From: DATKPE01 sp033854175
GTDB lineage: Bacteria; Bacteroidota; Ignavibacteria; UBA10030; SZUA-254
Assembly: GCA_033854175.1 (NCBI GenBank)
Contig: JAWOKN010000158.1
Coordinates: forward strand, 1 to 64,000
Direction: 5' to 3'
Length of the DNA stretch: 64,000 nucleotides
A model generated the notes under the pieces. The model was not told the origin of the DNA. It saw only the letters and a program-made list of their open reading frames with translations, and made no database searches. Made by a program: the position numbers and the translations under genes. Each line of letters opens with the position of its first letter. The first letter of the stretch is position 1. Positions 52,371 to 61,408 of the stretch are shown here, in pieces.

Positions 52371-52919
52371 TCAGTTGTTGATCGTTGCAAAAACCTGTGT
52401 GTAGATTTTCAGATGCGCCGTAAAATGAATCGGACTGGTCGAGAGTATTCCGAAGGCGATCTGCACGACGGGCTGAGGCTTTTGACGAAGATATTGCTGG
52501 AGTTTCAGGATCATCGTGGGATCATAGGTGAAACCGAGGTTTTTAAGTCTCGGATCAAAGATGGACCTCTCAGTCGCAAAGGCGGACAAGGGATTATCCA
52601 CCAGTGTGAGGACTGTATCGTTATTGAGCTTGAAACCGCCGCGCGCAATGATCCCCGAGTCCGAGGTGCCTGTATTGTCAATGAGGAGAGTGACATTGTA
52701 GATCCGGATTGAGTCAACCTCATTATCAATGCCGCTCATCGCATCCCCGAGGTTAACGGGGAGCGAATCGTAAAGAACGTTGTTGGGGACGTCGACGCGG
52801 AGGCTTGCGGTAATCGGTGCCCCGTCGAGGACAACAGGATTTGTTCCGATCTCACAACCGGCATTCAAAAGCATCGATCCGACCGCGAACACTGTCAACA
52901 GACAAAGATACGTTCTCAT
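52371..52919 (-). CDS. Lipoprotein of unknown function
   Basis: 182 residues from the ATG at 52919, preceded by AAAGGAC; the frame opens at 52961 but inside the preceding gene. A leader ending in LLNAGC makes a good lipobox. The mature part is beta-rich with SLRVDVPNNVLYD, IYNVTLLIDN and FTAHLKIYTQ. No known motif. It lies 31 bases after the outer-membrane-like gene and probably shares its promoter; the two may act together at the outer membrane. Confidence 0.65.
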   Translation of the reverse strand: MRTYLCLLTVFAVGSMLLNAGCEIGTNPVVLDGAPITASLRVDVPNNVLYDSLPVNLGDAMSGIDNEVDSIRIYNVTLLIDNTGTSDSGIIARGGFKLNNDTVLTLVDNPLSAFATERSIFDPRLKNLGFTYDPTMILKLQQYLRQKPQPVVQIAFGILSTSPIHFTAHLKIYTQVFATINN

Positions 52920-52950
52920 TACAGGTCCTTTTACTATAGATCGTACTCTC

Positions 52951-53862
52951 TTACAAGCCAAACCCGAACCCCGCGCTGATGGCCGTCACATTGCCGATAC
53001 TGATGTCACCGTTGATATCGATCAGTGCAAGATTCAGGCAGAGCCCGAGTGTCAAACACGCATGATTGATGGAGCTAAGATCAAGGCTCACCTTCGTCGG
53101 CGGTTCACCCTTGAAGGTATAATTCAGCGACATGGTCGTTTCTTCGTACTGCAATCCCCCATACAGTGTCAGGATAGAAAACGACTTACTTGCCTGTACG
53201 CCGATCATCGCGGCCGAAGCGGTAATATAATCGCCGAATGTAAATCTCTGATAGAATACACCGGCAGCGACATCAACCGGTAGAACGGAAAAATACCTGC
53301 TGAGAGAATGACGGATACCACCCCCGGCTAATGTTGTTCTGGGAACATTCCCAATCTGTGGGAGTTGAATATACCGGAGAATTGCCTGTGTTCCCAAAAG
53401 GTTGCCGATAGTGAGCTGAGGCACACCGCCTGGAATTACCGCAGTTTTAAATTGGCCGTTCTGAAATTGATAGTAGAGGCCGGGGGCAGGCCCCTGAATG
53501 AAGGCCCCCTTGTCGCCAAAAACAGTGGCCGTTCTGACCGGCTGTTGTGAATACCCCTGGCTCTGGGGAGGAGTTGCGTCATAAAACTTTTCGTTGTCGC
53601 CGATCAGTACAGCCATGGCAATAATTTGAAACTGAAAATTTAGCCCAAAATCGCTTATACTCGCGGAATGATAAAATCCGGCGTTCATGTCCGCACTTGT
53701 GCTGTTGACAAACGGTTGAAGGTAACCCTGAACGTTCCTCGAGCTGAGCTGTTGCATCGTCTCGTCAAAGGGTGTCTGGGCGCGGGCTTCTGAGGACAAC
53801 ATCAGGAGACCTGCAACAGTGCAGGACATCAGAATGCAGGACACCGCAGTATTTTTGGTCAT
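52951..53862 (-). CDS. Predicted outer-membrane protein of unknown function
   Basis: 303 residues from the ATG at 53862 with GGAGA 4 bases upstream. A signal peptide ends near SEARAQ. The rest alternates in strands rich in Gly, Tyr, Phe and Thr (GLYYQFQNGQFK, LYGGLQYEETTMSLNYTF) and ends in Phe-Gly-Leu, like a small beta-barrel of the PorV/DUF6588 kind seen in FCB bacteria. Family is by general look only. The predicted promoter just upstream rules out the longer start at 53916. Confidence 0.65.
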   Translation of the reverse strand: MTKNTAVSCILMSCTVAGLLMLSSEARAQTPFDETMQQLSSRNVQGYLQPFVNSTSADMNAGFYHSASISDFGLNFQFQIIAMAVLIGDNEKFYDATPPQSQGYSQQPVRTATVFGDKGAFIQGPAPGLYYQFQNGQFKTAVIPGGVPQLTIGNLLGTQAILRYIQLPQIGNVPRTTLAGGGIRHSLSRYFSVLPVDVAAGVFYQRFTFGDYITASAAMIGVQASKSFSILTLYGGLQYEETTMSLNYTFKGEPPTKVSLDLSSINHACLTLGLCLNLALIDINGDISIGNVTAISAGFGFGL

Positions 53863-53887
53863 GAAATCTCCGGCATAGTGCCAAAGA

Positions 53888-53916
53888 AACATAGGGAAAC
53901 CGTTGTATTCATTCAA
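53888..53916 (-). promoter_or_regulatory. Predicted promoter of the outer-membrane protein and lipoprotein genes
   Basis: On the minus strand, TTGAAT (53911-53916) and TATGTT (53888-53893) are separated by 17 bases. A start near 53881 gives a 19-base leader. Confidence 0.55.
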
Positions 53917-54021
53917 TGAATGAGGTGACAGCGGTCACTTGAGGAAGGAGAACCGGGATTCCCAGTAACATCCGATCCCGCGACAAGTGTCCAATTTCGG
54001 CAAGAGGGAATAAATTCCGGG

Positions 54022-54050
54022 ATTGTTTGTTGTAGTATACTTTGGTATAT
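54022..54050 (+). promoter_or_regulatory. Predicted promoter of the TPR-CHAT lipoprotein
   Basis: TTGTTT (54022-54027) and TATATT (54045-54050) are separated by 17 bases; transcription would start near 54057, 36 bases before the ATG. Confidence 0.55.
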
Positions 54051-54092
54051 TCAACTTGTTTTTAACACTATGCCGGTGAAGAGGTGAATCAT

Positions 54093-56678
54093 ATGCTGAA
54101 GATGGCGGCTATTGCCGTGATCCTGTTTTCTTTTTGGGGTTGCGGAAAGAAATCTGAACAGAAGGCGTCGGAGGCCGCACAACTTCTCGGCCGTGCGCAG
54201 GAGCTGATCAATAACCAGAGTTATCCGGAAGCACTCACCACTCTCCGTGATGCCGCCAGAATCAGCATGGGCATCGGGAATGATACCGCGCTGGCCAATA
54301 CGTATCTTGCCATCGGCGCCTGTGAGCAGCAGATTGGCAATTATGACAGTGCCCGTCTCAATTATCAGTTTGCCGGTCAGTACTTTCATACCATTGGTAA
54401 TGAGCATTTGGAGCGCAGTGCGAGGGTCGTCCTTGCAGATTTCTACAGCCTCCTCGGGAAGGATCGGGAAGCTCTCCTCCTTGCGTCAAACACCGCGACG
54501 GAGGCGAAGCTCATTCCCGATCAAAACGATTGGTATGCTGCCCTCGCCACGGTTGTCAGGGCAGATCATCATCTCAAACAGTATGATGATGAACAGCAAG
54601 CGTTGCTGGATATGCGTCAGATCGACTCGGTATCACATGGTAATCGGGCGCAGGATTCCCTCTACCGCCTCCTCTTCCGTTCGGTTGCCGCAGAGGGCAA
54701 GCCGGAGGAAATTCACGGGGTTTTTCAGCAATGGTGCTCGCGTGCGACCGAAACCAAGAGTAGTGGGGGTCTTGCATCTGCCTGGTACGAATACGGGCGG
54801 TGGCATCAGCACGCGGGACGGCTTGATAGCGCGGTTCACTGCTATTCCCACGCACTGGATTATCTCGTAGGTCTGAAGACCGTTCCGCTCCAGGTCGACA
54901 TCTGGTCTGCATTGGGGAATATCGCCTATATTGAGCGAAAATTCGAAAATGCCAGAACCTATTTTGCAAACGGACTGGAGATGGCGGAGAAATTTCATCG
55001 TGGGGCATCCGATATTCTTCTCCGGCTTTCGTTGCTGGCAACCGATTGGAAACGCAAGCCGCATGATTCGATAGATGTCCATCGCCGCACGGCCGAACGG
55101 CTGGCGGATACCTGTCGTCAAATTGGCTACCGGCGGGCCGAAGCATTTTCCCTGTATCTCGCAGGGATGTTTGCTGAGGTGCAGAATGATATATCATCCG
55201 CTCTGTCGGATTACAGGCAGGTTTGGAACATTGTGCGGAATTCGATTGATGACGCGGATGAAGAAGATGATTTTAGCACTCTCTTCCTCTCGGGGGAGGG
55301 TAAGGATTGGATCGATCCCCTTCTCCGGTATTATGGTGCCGAGGGGAACAGGGACAGCCTGTTCATGCTGGCTGAAGATCTGAACCGGCATGACCTCCTG
55401 AATTTTATGGCCCGGTTACCGGTACAAACGACCAATGCGGCCCTGAACAACCAGATCGGGGACATCCAATGGAAATATCAGTCGATCCGGTTGCTTGATC
55501 ATGAAATCCCTGTGGCACTGGAAAATGGCGGAAAACGGTCTTCTCCGCGACTCCTGTATCTGGCAAAGCAGTTGACCGCGGATGTTCATGACATTGATGC
55601 TCTGGTGGATGAGTTGTCAGGTACAAATAAAAACTTTGCCCTTCTCTTTTCACTCAAAACCCATGCCCTGAGTGAAATTCGTGGTGCGTTGCCTGACGGA
55701 GCAGCACTTGTCGAGTTTATTCCCCTGGAGGATCATCTCCAGATCCTTCTGGCGAAAAAAGATACCGCGAATCTCTTCCGGTCTGCAGTAAACCGGCCGT
55801 ATCTTCTCTCGCTTCTCCGCGATTATCTTCAACTCATGGGAGAACTGCGGCTGACCACCTACGGCCTGCGAATGAGCGAGCCCGCGGCCTTGCAGCGGAT
55901 CAACGAGCTTTCCTCCGTTCTCTATAGCATGCTTCTTGCGCCCATATCCCGGGAACTGAAATCGGCACAAAAACTTTATATCGTTCTTCCGGAACGGTTT
56001 TCGTGGTTGCCGGTGCACACTCTTCGCGGTGACGGGGGAGCACTAGGCCAGCGGCTGAATATCTCGTATCTTCCGTCTGCGGATGTTCTTCTCTATTCCG
56101 AGCCGCAGGAACACTGGGTGAAATACGTGGTCGGACTGGGATATCCGGGTTCAACAACCTGGGATGTTGAGTACGAGCTTAAGGATATCCGAAGTTTTTT
56201 TGACAAGGCTCCGATGTTTTTTGATACCGCGGCCACGCTGCCACACCTTCGGGCGTCCCAGTACGATCTGCTGCATCTTGCCCTGGAATTTTTCCTGGAT
56301 CGTTCGAGCCCCGGCAATTCACACATTGTTGTCGCGGACGGCCGTCCTGCGTACGGAACCAGGGATGTATCGCTCGGGGAGATGCTCGATGTTCCCACAC
56401 CGGAAATACTCGTGTTCAGTAATATCTCGAATATCCCGGGCAGTCTCGGCCGCTACGCACCGCTCCTCTTCCTTGCAGATGGAACATCGACGGTCATCAC
56501 TTCAATGTGGCAGGGTGACCGGAGGGCGAAGAAAGCCTTTGGTGAGGGTTTTTATACCAACCTGTACATGGGGACGACCGCGAGTGAGTCCTACTTCAAA
56601 TCCGTTTCAACGATGGCAAAAAGCGAAGACCTCAATCATGTTCAGCGGTGGGGTTTGTACTACCAGTTTGGAAAGTAG
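54093..56678 (+). CDS. TPR-CHAT lipoprotein with degraded protease site
   Basis: 861 residues from the ATG at 54093, with GAAGAGG 8 bases upstream. The leader ends in FWGC, a lipobox. Residues ~35-400 are tetratricopeptide-like helical repeats (YPEALTTLRDAARI, ARTYFANGLEMAEKFH). Residues ~560-860 have the outline of a CHAT caspase-like domain: DGAALVEFIPL, YLPSADVLL, then YDLLHLALEFF where a protease has LHFATHG, and ILVFSNISN where it has LSACxTG. So the catalytic His and Cys are both absent (Glu and Ile in their place), although the closing TVITSMWQGDRRAKKAF matches well. It is likely a non-catalytic scaffold or sensor at the outer membrane. Confidence 0.75.
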   Translation: MLKMAAIAVILFSFWGCGKKSEQKASEAAQLLGRAQELINNQSYPEALTTLRDAARISMGIGNDTALANTYLAIGACEQQIGNYDSARLNYQFAGQYFHTIGNEHLERSARVVLADFYSLLGKDREALLLASNTATEAKLIPDQNDWYAALATVVRADHHLKQYDDEQQALLDMRQIDSVSHGNRAQDSLYRLLFRSVAAEGKPEEIHGVFQQWCSRATETKSSGGLASAWYEYGRWHQHAGRLDSAVHCYSHALDYLVGLKTVPLQVDIWSALGNIAYIERKFENARTYFANGLEMAEKFHRGASDILLRLSLLATDWKRKPHDSIDVHRRTAERLADTCRQIGYRRAEAFSLYLAGMFAEVQNDISSALSDYRQVWNIVRNSIDDADEEDDFSTLFLSGEGKDWIDPLLRYYGAEGNRDSLFMLAEDLNRHDLLNFMARLPVQTTNAALNNQIGDIQWKYQSIRLLDHEIPVALENGGKRSSPRLLYLAKQLTADVHDIDALVDELSGTNKNFALLFSLKTHALSEIRGALPDGAALVEFIPLEDHLQILLAKKDTANLFRSAVNRPYLLSLLRDYLQLMGELRLTTYGLRMSEPAALQRINELSSVLYSMLLAPISRELKSAQKLYIVLPERFSWLPVHTLRGDGGALGQRLNISYLPSADVLLYSEPQEHWVKYVVGLGYPGSTTWDVEYELKDIRSFFDKAPMFFDTAATLPHLRASQYDLLHLALEFFLDRSSPGNSHIVVADGRPAYGTRDVSLGEMLDVPTPEILVFSNISNIPGSLGRYAPLLFLADGTSTVITSMWQGDRRAKKAFGEGFYTNLYMGTTASESYFKSVSTMAKSEDLNHVQRWGLYYQFGK

Positions 56679-56679
56679 G

Positions 56680-57567
56680 TTATCGAACGCGCCGTACCTT
56701 TACGGCACCGAGGCCCGCTTCGATCCGGATGTTCATCTTGCCGTCGGCAGTGCGGTAGTTTGAACTGTAGTAGTTGTTTTCTTCCTTTTCGGTGAAGTCT
56801 TTGTCGAGGTCAAAGTGGGCGATCCAGTTTTTTTCATAGATAATTTTTGCACCCACATCCTCCGGGATGTAGACGATCAGTGAACCCAGGCCGACCTCGA
56901 TTTTGACGTCGACTTCCTTCTTGAGTTCCCCGCTGAAATCAAGCGTATAGGTGCCAACACCACCCTCGAACTTCATCCGGTTGAAGTTCGCGTTGCAGAG
57001 ACCCTCTCCTTCGAACTTGCTCAGCCCGGATTCAATTGTCATGTTTTCGATCACATTTTTGTTCGGTTTATCGAACCGCAATTTCACCGAACTTGCACCG
57101 GCGGACAGATTGAGATCTTTGACATTCAATCCTGTGAGGTCGATGTTTCCTTCCCCGAGACCCAGCCCGAGGTCAAACGAAATCGGAATCGCGTCGGAAA
57201 ACTTCATATCCCAAGAGTTCGAGTGAAAGCCATCAAGGTTGAGGGAGTGCTTGCGGCTGTGGGATTTTACCTCAGCGTTGGTGTTGATGGCAAGATACCC
57301 GATCCCTTCGCGGGACTCGTAATCGAAAAAGTCGCTGAGATCGTTCTCCTTTTCCGTGCTGATGTCTGCGGCGACAACGACGGAGGGGCTTCCCTTTGCG
57401 ATCGTCACATTTCCGAAACCGGCGTCGAGGTCGACCTTCAATTCACGCTCGTTCGTCAGTGGGATATCCTTGTGAAAGGTATGTGTCGAGAAGTAGGAGA
57501 AACCGCTGAAAAGGAGTAACGATAGTGCACATACCCCTGCCAGAATATAGAGTAGTCGTAGTGACAT
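56680..57567 (-). CDS. Membrane-anchored toastrack-domain protein
   Basis: 295 residues. One N-terminal membrane helix (LYILAGVCALSLLLFSGFSYF) is followed by an all-beta part in repeating short strands (LDAGFGNVTIAKG, LGLGEGNIDLTGL, SGLSKFEGEGL, VGLGSLIVYIP, AGLGAVKVRRV). This is the pattern of the toastrack family (DUF2154/LiaF C-terminal, DUF4097-like). It lies 37 bases after the ECF sigma gene in the same direction, so it may be linked to envelope stress signalling; that is inference. Confidence 0.7.
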   Translation of the reverse strand: MSLRLLYILAGVCALSLLLFSGFSYFSTHTFHKDIPLTNERELKVDLDAGFGNVTIAKGSPSVVVAADISTEKENDLSDFFDYESREGIGYLAINTNAEVKSHSRKHSLNLDGFHSNSWDMKFSDAIPISFDLGLGLGEGNIDLTGLNVKDLNLSAGASSVKLRFDKPNKNVIENMTIESGLSKFEGEGLCNANFNRMKFEGGVGTYTLDFSGELKKEVDVKIEVGLGSLIVYIPEDVGAKIIYEKNWIAHFDLDKDFTEKEENNYYSSNYRTADGKMNIRIEAGLGAVKVRRVR

Positions 57568-57604
57568 ATTCCAGTTACTACTACGAATAACGGTGGGGAA
57601 AGTT

Positions 57605-58282
57605 TCAATAGTGCTTGATGCGCTGGCGGAGGTATTTATTCAGGAGTTCGCGAGCCCGGAATATGTGGGCTTTGACTGTCCCAATGGGAAGTTTGAGAAT
57701 TTTGGCGATTTCTGCGTAATCCCGCTCCTCCGTATGGCGCATAATGATCACCCGTCTGTATTTTTCGGGCAGTTTTTGAACGGCCTCTTCGATGAGGCTA
57801 GCGCGCTGCTTCTGAATGATTGATTTATCAGGCTGGTAGGTTGTATCCGGGAGTTCGAAGTGATAGTCACTGTCGTCCATCGCAATCGGCTTGTCGATCG
57901 AAAATGTCTCGAGTTTCCTTTTCCGGATGTAGTCGATGGCGCTGTTGGTCGCGATTTTGTACAACCATGTGGAGAACGCGTATTCCTCGTTGAAGTTTTT
58001 CAGCGATGAGAATGCCTTGAGAAATACCTCCTGGGTGAGATCGAGTACCTGTTCTTGATCGTGGATGATGCGGAAAATGAGGTTATAGATCGCGTCATGA
58101 TACTTTTTCATCAATTGCTTGTAGGCAAATTGATCTCCTTTTAACGCATCGTGAATCAACCGGGAGTCTTCTTTCCGGGAATCCGTTTTGGCCTCGCTCT
58201 GTGGAGATCTCGGCGCGGGGGTCGATCGCGAGTGGGCCGCCAGGCGTGTGAGGTGCGCTTTCTGTGGTCTTTTCTTCCGCAT
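57605..58282 (-). CDS. ECF RNA polymerase sigma factor
   Basis: 225 residues. Region 2: DLTQEVFLKAF and the -10 recognition helix FSTWLYKIATNSAIDYIRKRK. Region 4: LPEKYRRVIIMRH and the -35 helix-turn-helix YAEIAKILKLPIGTVKAHIF. The N-terminal ~40 residues (Arg/Ser/Pro rich) are an extension not typical of short ECF factors. No anti-sigma with a zinc or membrane domain lies beside it; the downstream toastrack protein is the only candidate partner. It has its own promoter. Confidence 0.9.
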   Translation of the reverse strand: MRKKRPQKAHLTRLAAHSRSTPAPRSPQSEAKTDSRKEDSRLIHDALKGDQFAYKQLMKKYHDAIYNLIFRIIHDQEQVLDLTQEVFLKAFSSLKNFNEEYAFSTWLYKIATNSAIDYIRKRKLETFSIDKPIAMDDSDYHFELPDTTYQPDKSIIQKQRASLIEEAVQKLPEKYRRVIIMRHTEERDYAEIAKILKLPIGTVKAHIFRARELLNKYLRQRIKHY

Positions 58283-58312
58283 TCCGGAATTTTTTGACGA
58301 CGAATTTGGGGT

Positions 58313-58341
58313 AAATTAACGAAAATTTGTCCGAGAGGCAA
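58313..58341 (-). promoter_or_regulatory. Predicted promoter of the ECF sigma gene
   Basis: On the minus strand, TTGCCT (58336-58341) and TAATTT (58313-58318) are separated by 17 bases. A start near 58306 gives a 24-base leader. It stands back to back with the tmk promoter, 10 bases between the two -35 elements. Confidence 0.5.
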
Positions 58342-58351
58342 CCCCCTCCAT

Positions 58352-58380
58352 TTGAATAATAGGAAGATTTTGGTTATGTT
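58352..58380 (+). promoter_or_regulatory. Predicted promoter of tmk
   Basis: TTGAAT (58352-58357) and TATGTT (58375-58380) are separated by 17 bases. Transcription would begin near 58387, 21 bases before the ATG. Confidence 0.55.
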
Positions 58381-58407
58381 AAATGAGTATAAACAATCAT
58401 CATGTAG

Positions 58408-59022
58408 ATGTTCATCACCTTCGAAGGTATCGACTATTCCGGTAAATCCACCCAGGCAAAACTTCTCGTAGAGCGTTTGAAACAGCAGGGAGATGATGTG
58501 GTGTTTTTGCGAGAACCGGGCGGAACCGCGGTATCAGAGAAAATCCGGACACTACTTCTGGATAAGTCCCTTCTGGATATGACGGATATGGCGGAGTTGT
58601 TCCTTTTCTCGGCTGCGCGGTGCCAGGTCGTGCAGGAGGTAATCCGTCCCGCCCTGGCAGAGGGGAAGATTGTCGTCTGCGACCGGTTTTATGATTCAAC
58701 CACTGCCTATCAGGGGTACGGCCGTGGTCTGGATCTCGAGCACATCCGGCTGATCAATAAACTCGCAACAGGTGGTCTTGTACCCGAGCTTACATTTATC
58801 GTGGAAATACCGGTCCAAGAGGTTCTCGCACGCAGGATCCGTGCAGGTTCTTCCCCTGACCGGATGGAATCTTCAGGTGATAGATTTTATCAGAATGCTG
58901 TCCAGGGGTACAGGACGATTGCGGAGATGGAGCCGCAACGCTGCATTCTCCTCGACGGCACGCAACCGGTCCAGCACGTGCATGAAAAGATATGGACTAT
59001 TATTCAACAACGACGGGATTAG
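58408..59022 (+). CDS. tmk: Thymidylate kinase
   Basis: 204 residues. P-loop FEGIDYSGKSTQA, the DRY-like CDRFYDSTTAYQGYGRG with catalytic Arg, and the late lid segment RRIRAGSSPDRMES. It phosphorylates dTMP to dTDP for DNA synthesis. The start at 58408 begins directly with the first strand (MFITFEG). It is followed 13 bases later by the S41 protease. Confidence 0.95.
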   Translation: MFITFEGIDYSGKSTQAKLLVERLKQQGDDVVFLREPGGTAVSEKIRTLLLDKSLLDMTDMAELFLFSAARCQVVQEVIRPALAEGKIVVCDRFYDSTTAYQGYGRGLDLEHIRLINKLATGGLVPELTFIVEIPVQEVLARRIRAGSSPDRMESSGDRFYQNAVQGYRTIAEMEPQRCILLDGTQPVQHVHEKIWTIIQQRRD

Positions 59023-59035
59023 CCCGGAGGGATTT

Positions 59036-60706
59036 ATGAAGCGGTTCGCTAGATGGAATAACATTACGATCATGAGCGTGGGCATGGTGCTGGTGGTAGT
59101 GTCCTTTGCCTTTGTCAGATTTGACGATTCTGATGCGGATTATTTTCTGAAAATCAATAAAAGTATTGATATCTTCGGGCGTGTCTATCGTGAAGTGACA
59201 ATGAATTATGTTGATGAGGTCGATCCGACGAAGTTTATGGAAGCCGGCATCGACGGCATGCTGGAAACGCTTGATCCCTACACAAATTTTATCGATGAAA
59301 CCGAAGGGGATGAAGTTGAGCTGTTGACTTCCGGGAAATATGGCGGCATCGGGGTGACGATCGGTTTGCGTGACGGGAAAATCACGGTTCTGTCCGTCAT
59401 GGATGGTTATTCCGCCCAGCGGCAGGGGATCCAGCCGGGAGACCGGATTCTGGCCATCGATGGTAAGACCATCGAGGGCATGAGACCCGATAATGTCCGG
59501 TCGTTGACCCGTGGTGAACCTGGTTCCGAACTCCGTCTGAAAATCGAACGTGACGGGGAGCCTAAGCCGCTGGAATTTGTCCTCGTTCGTGAGGAGATTC
59601 AGCTCCACAATGTCAGCTATGCGGGTTTTATCGGCGATGGCATCGGGTATGTCCGGATTGAAAGATTTTCCCGTGGTACCGGGGATGAACTCCGCCTTGC
59701 GATCAAAGACATGAAGATTAAAGGCCCTATCAAAGGTTTTATACTCGATTTGCGTGACAATCCCGGGGGATTGCTCGACATGGCTGTTGATGTCGTTGAA
59801 AAGTTCGCACCGAAGGGGAGTCTGGTGGTCAGTACCCGTGGCCGTGAAGCCGGTAGTGAGAAAAAGTATTATGTGACGGAGGAACCGGTCCTTCCCGATG
59901 TTCCGCTTATTGTTCTTGTCAACCGGAACAGCGCAAGTGCAAGCGAGATTGTTGCCGGTGCCATACAGGATCTCGACCGGGGTGTGATTCTCGGGACCCG
60001 CACCTTTGGCAAGGGTCTTGTTCAGACTATTGTCCCCCTCGCATACAACACCCAATTGAAAATCACGACAGCGAAGTATTACACACCCAGCGGCCGCTGC
60101 ATCCAGGAGATCAATTATCAGCAGCGAAACGCCGGCGGTGTATTTGCGGTGACTCCGGATAGCCTCCGCCATGCGTTCAACACTCTGAAGGGGAGAAAAG
60201 AATTCGAGTCAGGGGGGATTCAACCTGATACGGTTGTCCCCGCGCCATCGGTCAGCACGTTGTATAATGAATTGCTGCGGAAATCGATGTTCCTCAAGTT
60301 TGCCGTCCATGTTGCTGCGGATAACAAAACCCAAATGCCGGGGATCAGCGACGACAGTCTACTGCAGGAATTCAAATCTTTTCTGGATAGTCAGCATTTC
60401 ACCTACCAGAACGAATATGAGGCAAAGCTCAAGGAGCTCAGCGAGCTCGTCTCGAAATCCAAATCGGTTGATGATATTCTCCCCGAGCTTGATAAAGTCA
60501 AGGCGATGCTTGAAACCGTAAAAGCCAACGATATCCGGCAAAATGCACGCGAGGTTTTAGACGGCGTGAAAATGGAGCTTGCAGGTCGGTACAAAGGGGA
60601 TCAGGGAAGAATAGAAGCAACCTTTGCTGATGATGTTCAGCTGAACGCTGCGAGGGGATTGCTGAAAAATCTGACGGAATACGGGCACGTGCTGACTGAA
60701 CGCTGA
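59036..60706 (+). CDS. C-terminal processing peptidase, family S41
   Basis: 556 residues from the ATG at 59036, with GGAGGG 7 bases upstream; the open frame extends back into tmk and is rejected there. An N-terminal signal/anchor helix, a PDZ domain at ~95-175 (GIGVTIGLRDGKITVL, GIQPGDRILAIDG) and the S41 core with the Ser-Lys dyad: NRNSASASEIVAGA (Ser) and GTRTFGKGLVQT (Lys). The C-terminal ~200 residues are a helical extension seen in long CtpA/Prc types. It trims or degrades periplasmic proteins. Confidence 0.93.
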   Translation: MKRFARWNNITIMSVGMVLVVVSFAFVRFDDSDADYFLKINKSIDIFGRVYREVTMNYVDEVDPTKFMEAGIDGMLETLDPYTNFIDETEGDEVELLTSGKYGGIGVTIGLRDGKITVLSVMDGYSAQRQGIQPGDRILAIDGKTIEGMRPDNVRSLTRGEPGSELRLKIERDGEPKPLEFVLVREEIQLHNVSYAGFIGDGIGYVRIERFSRGTGDELRLAIKDMKIKGPIKGFILDLRDNPGGLLDMAVDVVEKFAPKGSLVVSTRGREAGSEKKYYVTEEPVLPDVPLIVLVNRNSASASEIVAGAIQDLDRGVILGTRTFGKGLVQTIVPLAYNTQLKITTAKYYTPSGRCIQEINYQQRNAGGVFAVTPDSLRHAFNTLKGRKEFESGGIQPDTVVPAPSVSTLYNELLRKSMFLKFAVHVAADNKTQMPGISDDSLLQEFKSFLDSQHFTYQNEYEAKLKELSELVSKSKSVDDILPELDKVKAMLETVKANDIRQNAREVLDGVKMELAGRYKGDQGRIEATFADDVQLNAARGLLKNLTEYGHVLTER

Positions 60707-60742
60707 TCCTTGGTGCCGGCCGGGCGGGGGAGGAAATGGTTT

Positions 60743-61399
60743 TTACCGTGCGGGTTGGTCCGCGGCGGCAAGGTAGCCGATTTCCATCAGTTTTGCCTGG
60801 ATGAGGAGAAGAATCCTGTTGAAATCCCCCCGTTCGTGAACGAAGTCAACCTCGTCCGAGGGGATCGTCAGCAGCGGGCCCAGGTTGTAGTGCGCGATCC
60901 ATTCCTGATAATGCTTCCGTAGTTGCTCCAGATACTCGCGGGGGATACTCTGTTCGTATTCCCTCCCGCGCCGGGATATCTGGGTCAGGAGGGTTTCGAT
61001 CCGGGCATCGAGGTAGATCAGAAGATCGGGAGGGCGGAGGTATTGCATCATGACCTTGTACAACTCCACGTAATTCGTGTAGTCCCGGTCATCCATCTTC
61101 CCGATGAGGTGAAGATTCCGGGCAAAAATTTCCGCGTCTTCATAAATCGAACGGTCCTGGATGACGCTCTCAGGGCCCTCGACGATTTTTTTATGATCGT
61201 TAAAACGTTTTGAAAGAAAATAGACCTGCAGGTTGAATGACCAGCGGTTCATGTCGTGGTAAAAATCGGCGAGATAGGGATTGTTCTCGACGGATTCGAA
61301 AAATGATCTCCAGCCGTAATGTTGGCTGAGAAGGCGCGTGAGTGAAGATTTGCCTGATCCGATGTTTCCTGCGACCGCAACGAAAATTTTTCTCGGCAT
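60743..61399 (-). CDS. Deoxynucleoside kinase (deoxyadenosine/deoxyguanosine kinase type)
   Basis: 218 residues. P-loop VAGNIGSGKSS, the FFESVENNPYLADFY substrate Glu, the DRSIYEDAEIFA catalytic motif and the lid RRGREYEQSIPREYL. This is the bacterial dAK/dGK class that salvages deoxynucleosides. Which base is preferred cannot be told. The promoter lies so close that the transcript may be almost leaderless. It converges with the S41 peptidase gene. Confidence 0.92.
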   Translation of the reverse strand: MPRKIFVAVAGNIGSGKSSLTRLLSQHYGWRSFFESVENNPYLADFYHDMNRWSFNLQVYFLSKRFNDHKKIVEGPESVIQDRSIYEDAEIFARNLHLIGKMDDRDYTNYVELYKVMMQYLRPPDLLIYLDARIETLLTQISRRGREYEQSIPREYLEQLRKHYQEWIAHYNLGPLLTIPSDEVDFVHERGDFNRILLLIQAKLMEIGYLAAADQPAR

Positions 61400-61408
61400 A
61401 GCGTGCGT

